Assembly (NCBI GenBank): GCA_963769045.1 | Contig: CAVYKK010000007.1 | Coordinates: forward strand, 25,838-89,837 | DNA from: Methanocella_A sp963769045 | Lineage (GTDB): Archaea > Halobacteriota > Methanocellia > Methanocellales > Methanocellaceae | Reading direction: 5' to 3' | Length of the DNA stretch: 64,000 nt | Shown here: positions 63,987-64,000 of the stretch, piece by piece | Layout: every line of letters starts with the position of its first letter | Numbering within the stretch: position 1 is the stretch's first letter | Notes under the pieces: model-generated | Told to the model about the DNA's origin: nothing | Databases searched by the model: none | What the model saw: only the letters and a program-made list of their open reading frames with translations | Translations under genes and position numbers: made by a program

Positions 63987-64000
63987 TCGATAACTATATA

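Overview
The window reads as a chromosomal segment of a methanogen-type euryarchaeon, most probably of the Methanocellales (Methanocella-like). This is inferred from the archaeal DNA primase small subunit, Gins51, eL42, eS27, aIF2-alpha and Nop10 block, archaeal-type GluRS and ValS, Rio1 with a Dim2-like KH protein, PGF-CTERM surface proteins and TATA-type promoters. Shine-Dalgarno sites (GGAGGT, GGTGA) are common. The sequence alone does not fix the genus.

Layout. 1-8 kb: the 3' end of a P1B-type metal ATPase, a divergent Gfo/Idh-type oxidoreductase and fucose-isomerase-like pair, a flavoprotein reductase, a dehydrogenase gene remnant, a 53-aa Cys-rich protein, a methyltransferase and a glycogen-debranching enzyme. 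8.3-11.6 kb: a compact operon with a GTP cyclohydrolase II-MDR dehydrogenase fusion, a 6-pyruvoyl-tetrahydropterin-synthase (PTPS) family protein lacking usual catalytic residues, and a GT4 glycosyltransferase. With the upstream methyltransferase it looks like an unassigned pathway for a glycosylated, GTP-derived compound. 11.6-20.8 kb: two PAS sensor proteins, a surface protein, a small kinase, a molybdenum/tungsten storage-type protein beside tungstate transporter genes (tupA, tupB, tupC), and a TatD-like hydrolase.

20.8-35.1 kb is an accessory island. It has AT-rich genes, a twice-frameshifted surface-protein gene, a GxxExxY nuclease-like gene, a restriction-modification locus (D12 adenine methylase, BglII/BstYI-like endonuclease, second nuclease-like protein), a giant TPR protein, and a RecB-like helicase-nuclease whose 3' end is duplicated on the far side of the TPR gene. 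Four large hairpins built of degenerate ~9-nt units lie in this island. One encloses the GxxExxY gene between 76-nt inverted arms. Related structures recur at 43.8-44.0 kb and, as one arm only, at 44.8 kb.

35-46 kb: a second TPR protein, a CpXC protein, a UbiA prenyltransferase, gltX, a Gly/Phe-rich exported protein, valS, a tandem pair of membrane proteins and a PGF-CTERM protein. 46.5-47.1 kb: a 570-bp GC-rich palindrome with ~255-nt arms. 47.2-51.5 kb: the conserved replication-translation operon priS-gins51-eL42-eS27-aIF2a-nop10-PAC2. 51.7 kb: a 12-codon Cys mini-gene with a strong ribosome site and its own hairpin. 52-64 kb: an NHL-repeat surface protein, an epimerase-rio1-KH operon, a MoxR/DUF58/DUF4129 membrane-assembly operon and pyruvate kinase.

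I see no rRNA genes, tRNA genes or CRISPR arrays. The best candidates for something undescribed are the hairpin family with its GxxExxY gene, the giant palindrome, the pterin-like operon and the MCxxCGCG mini-proteins.
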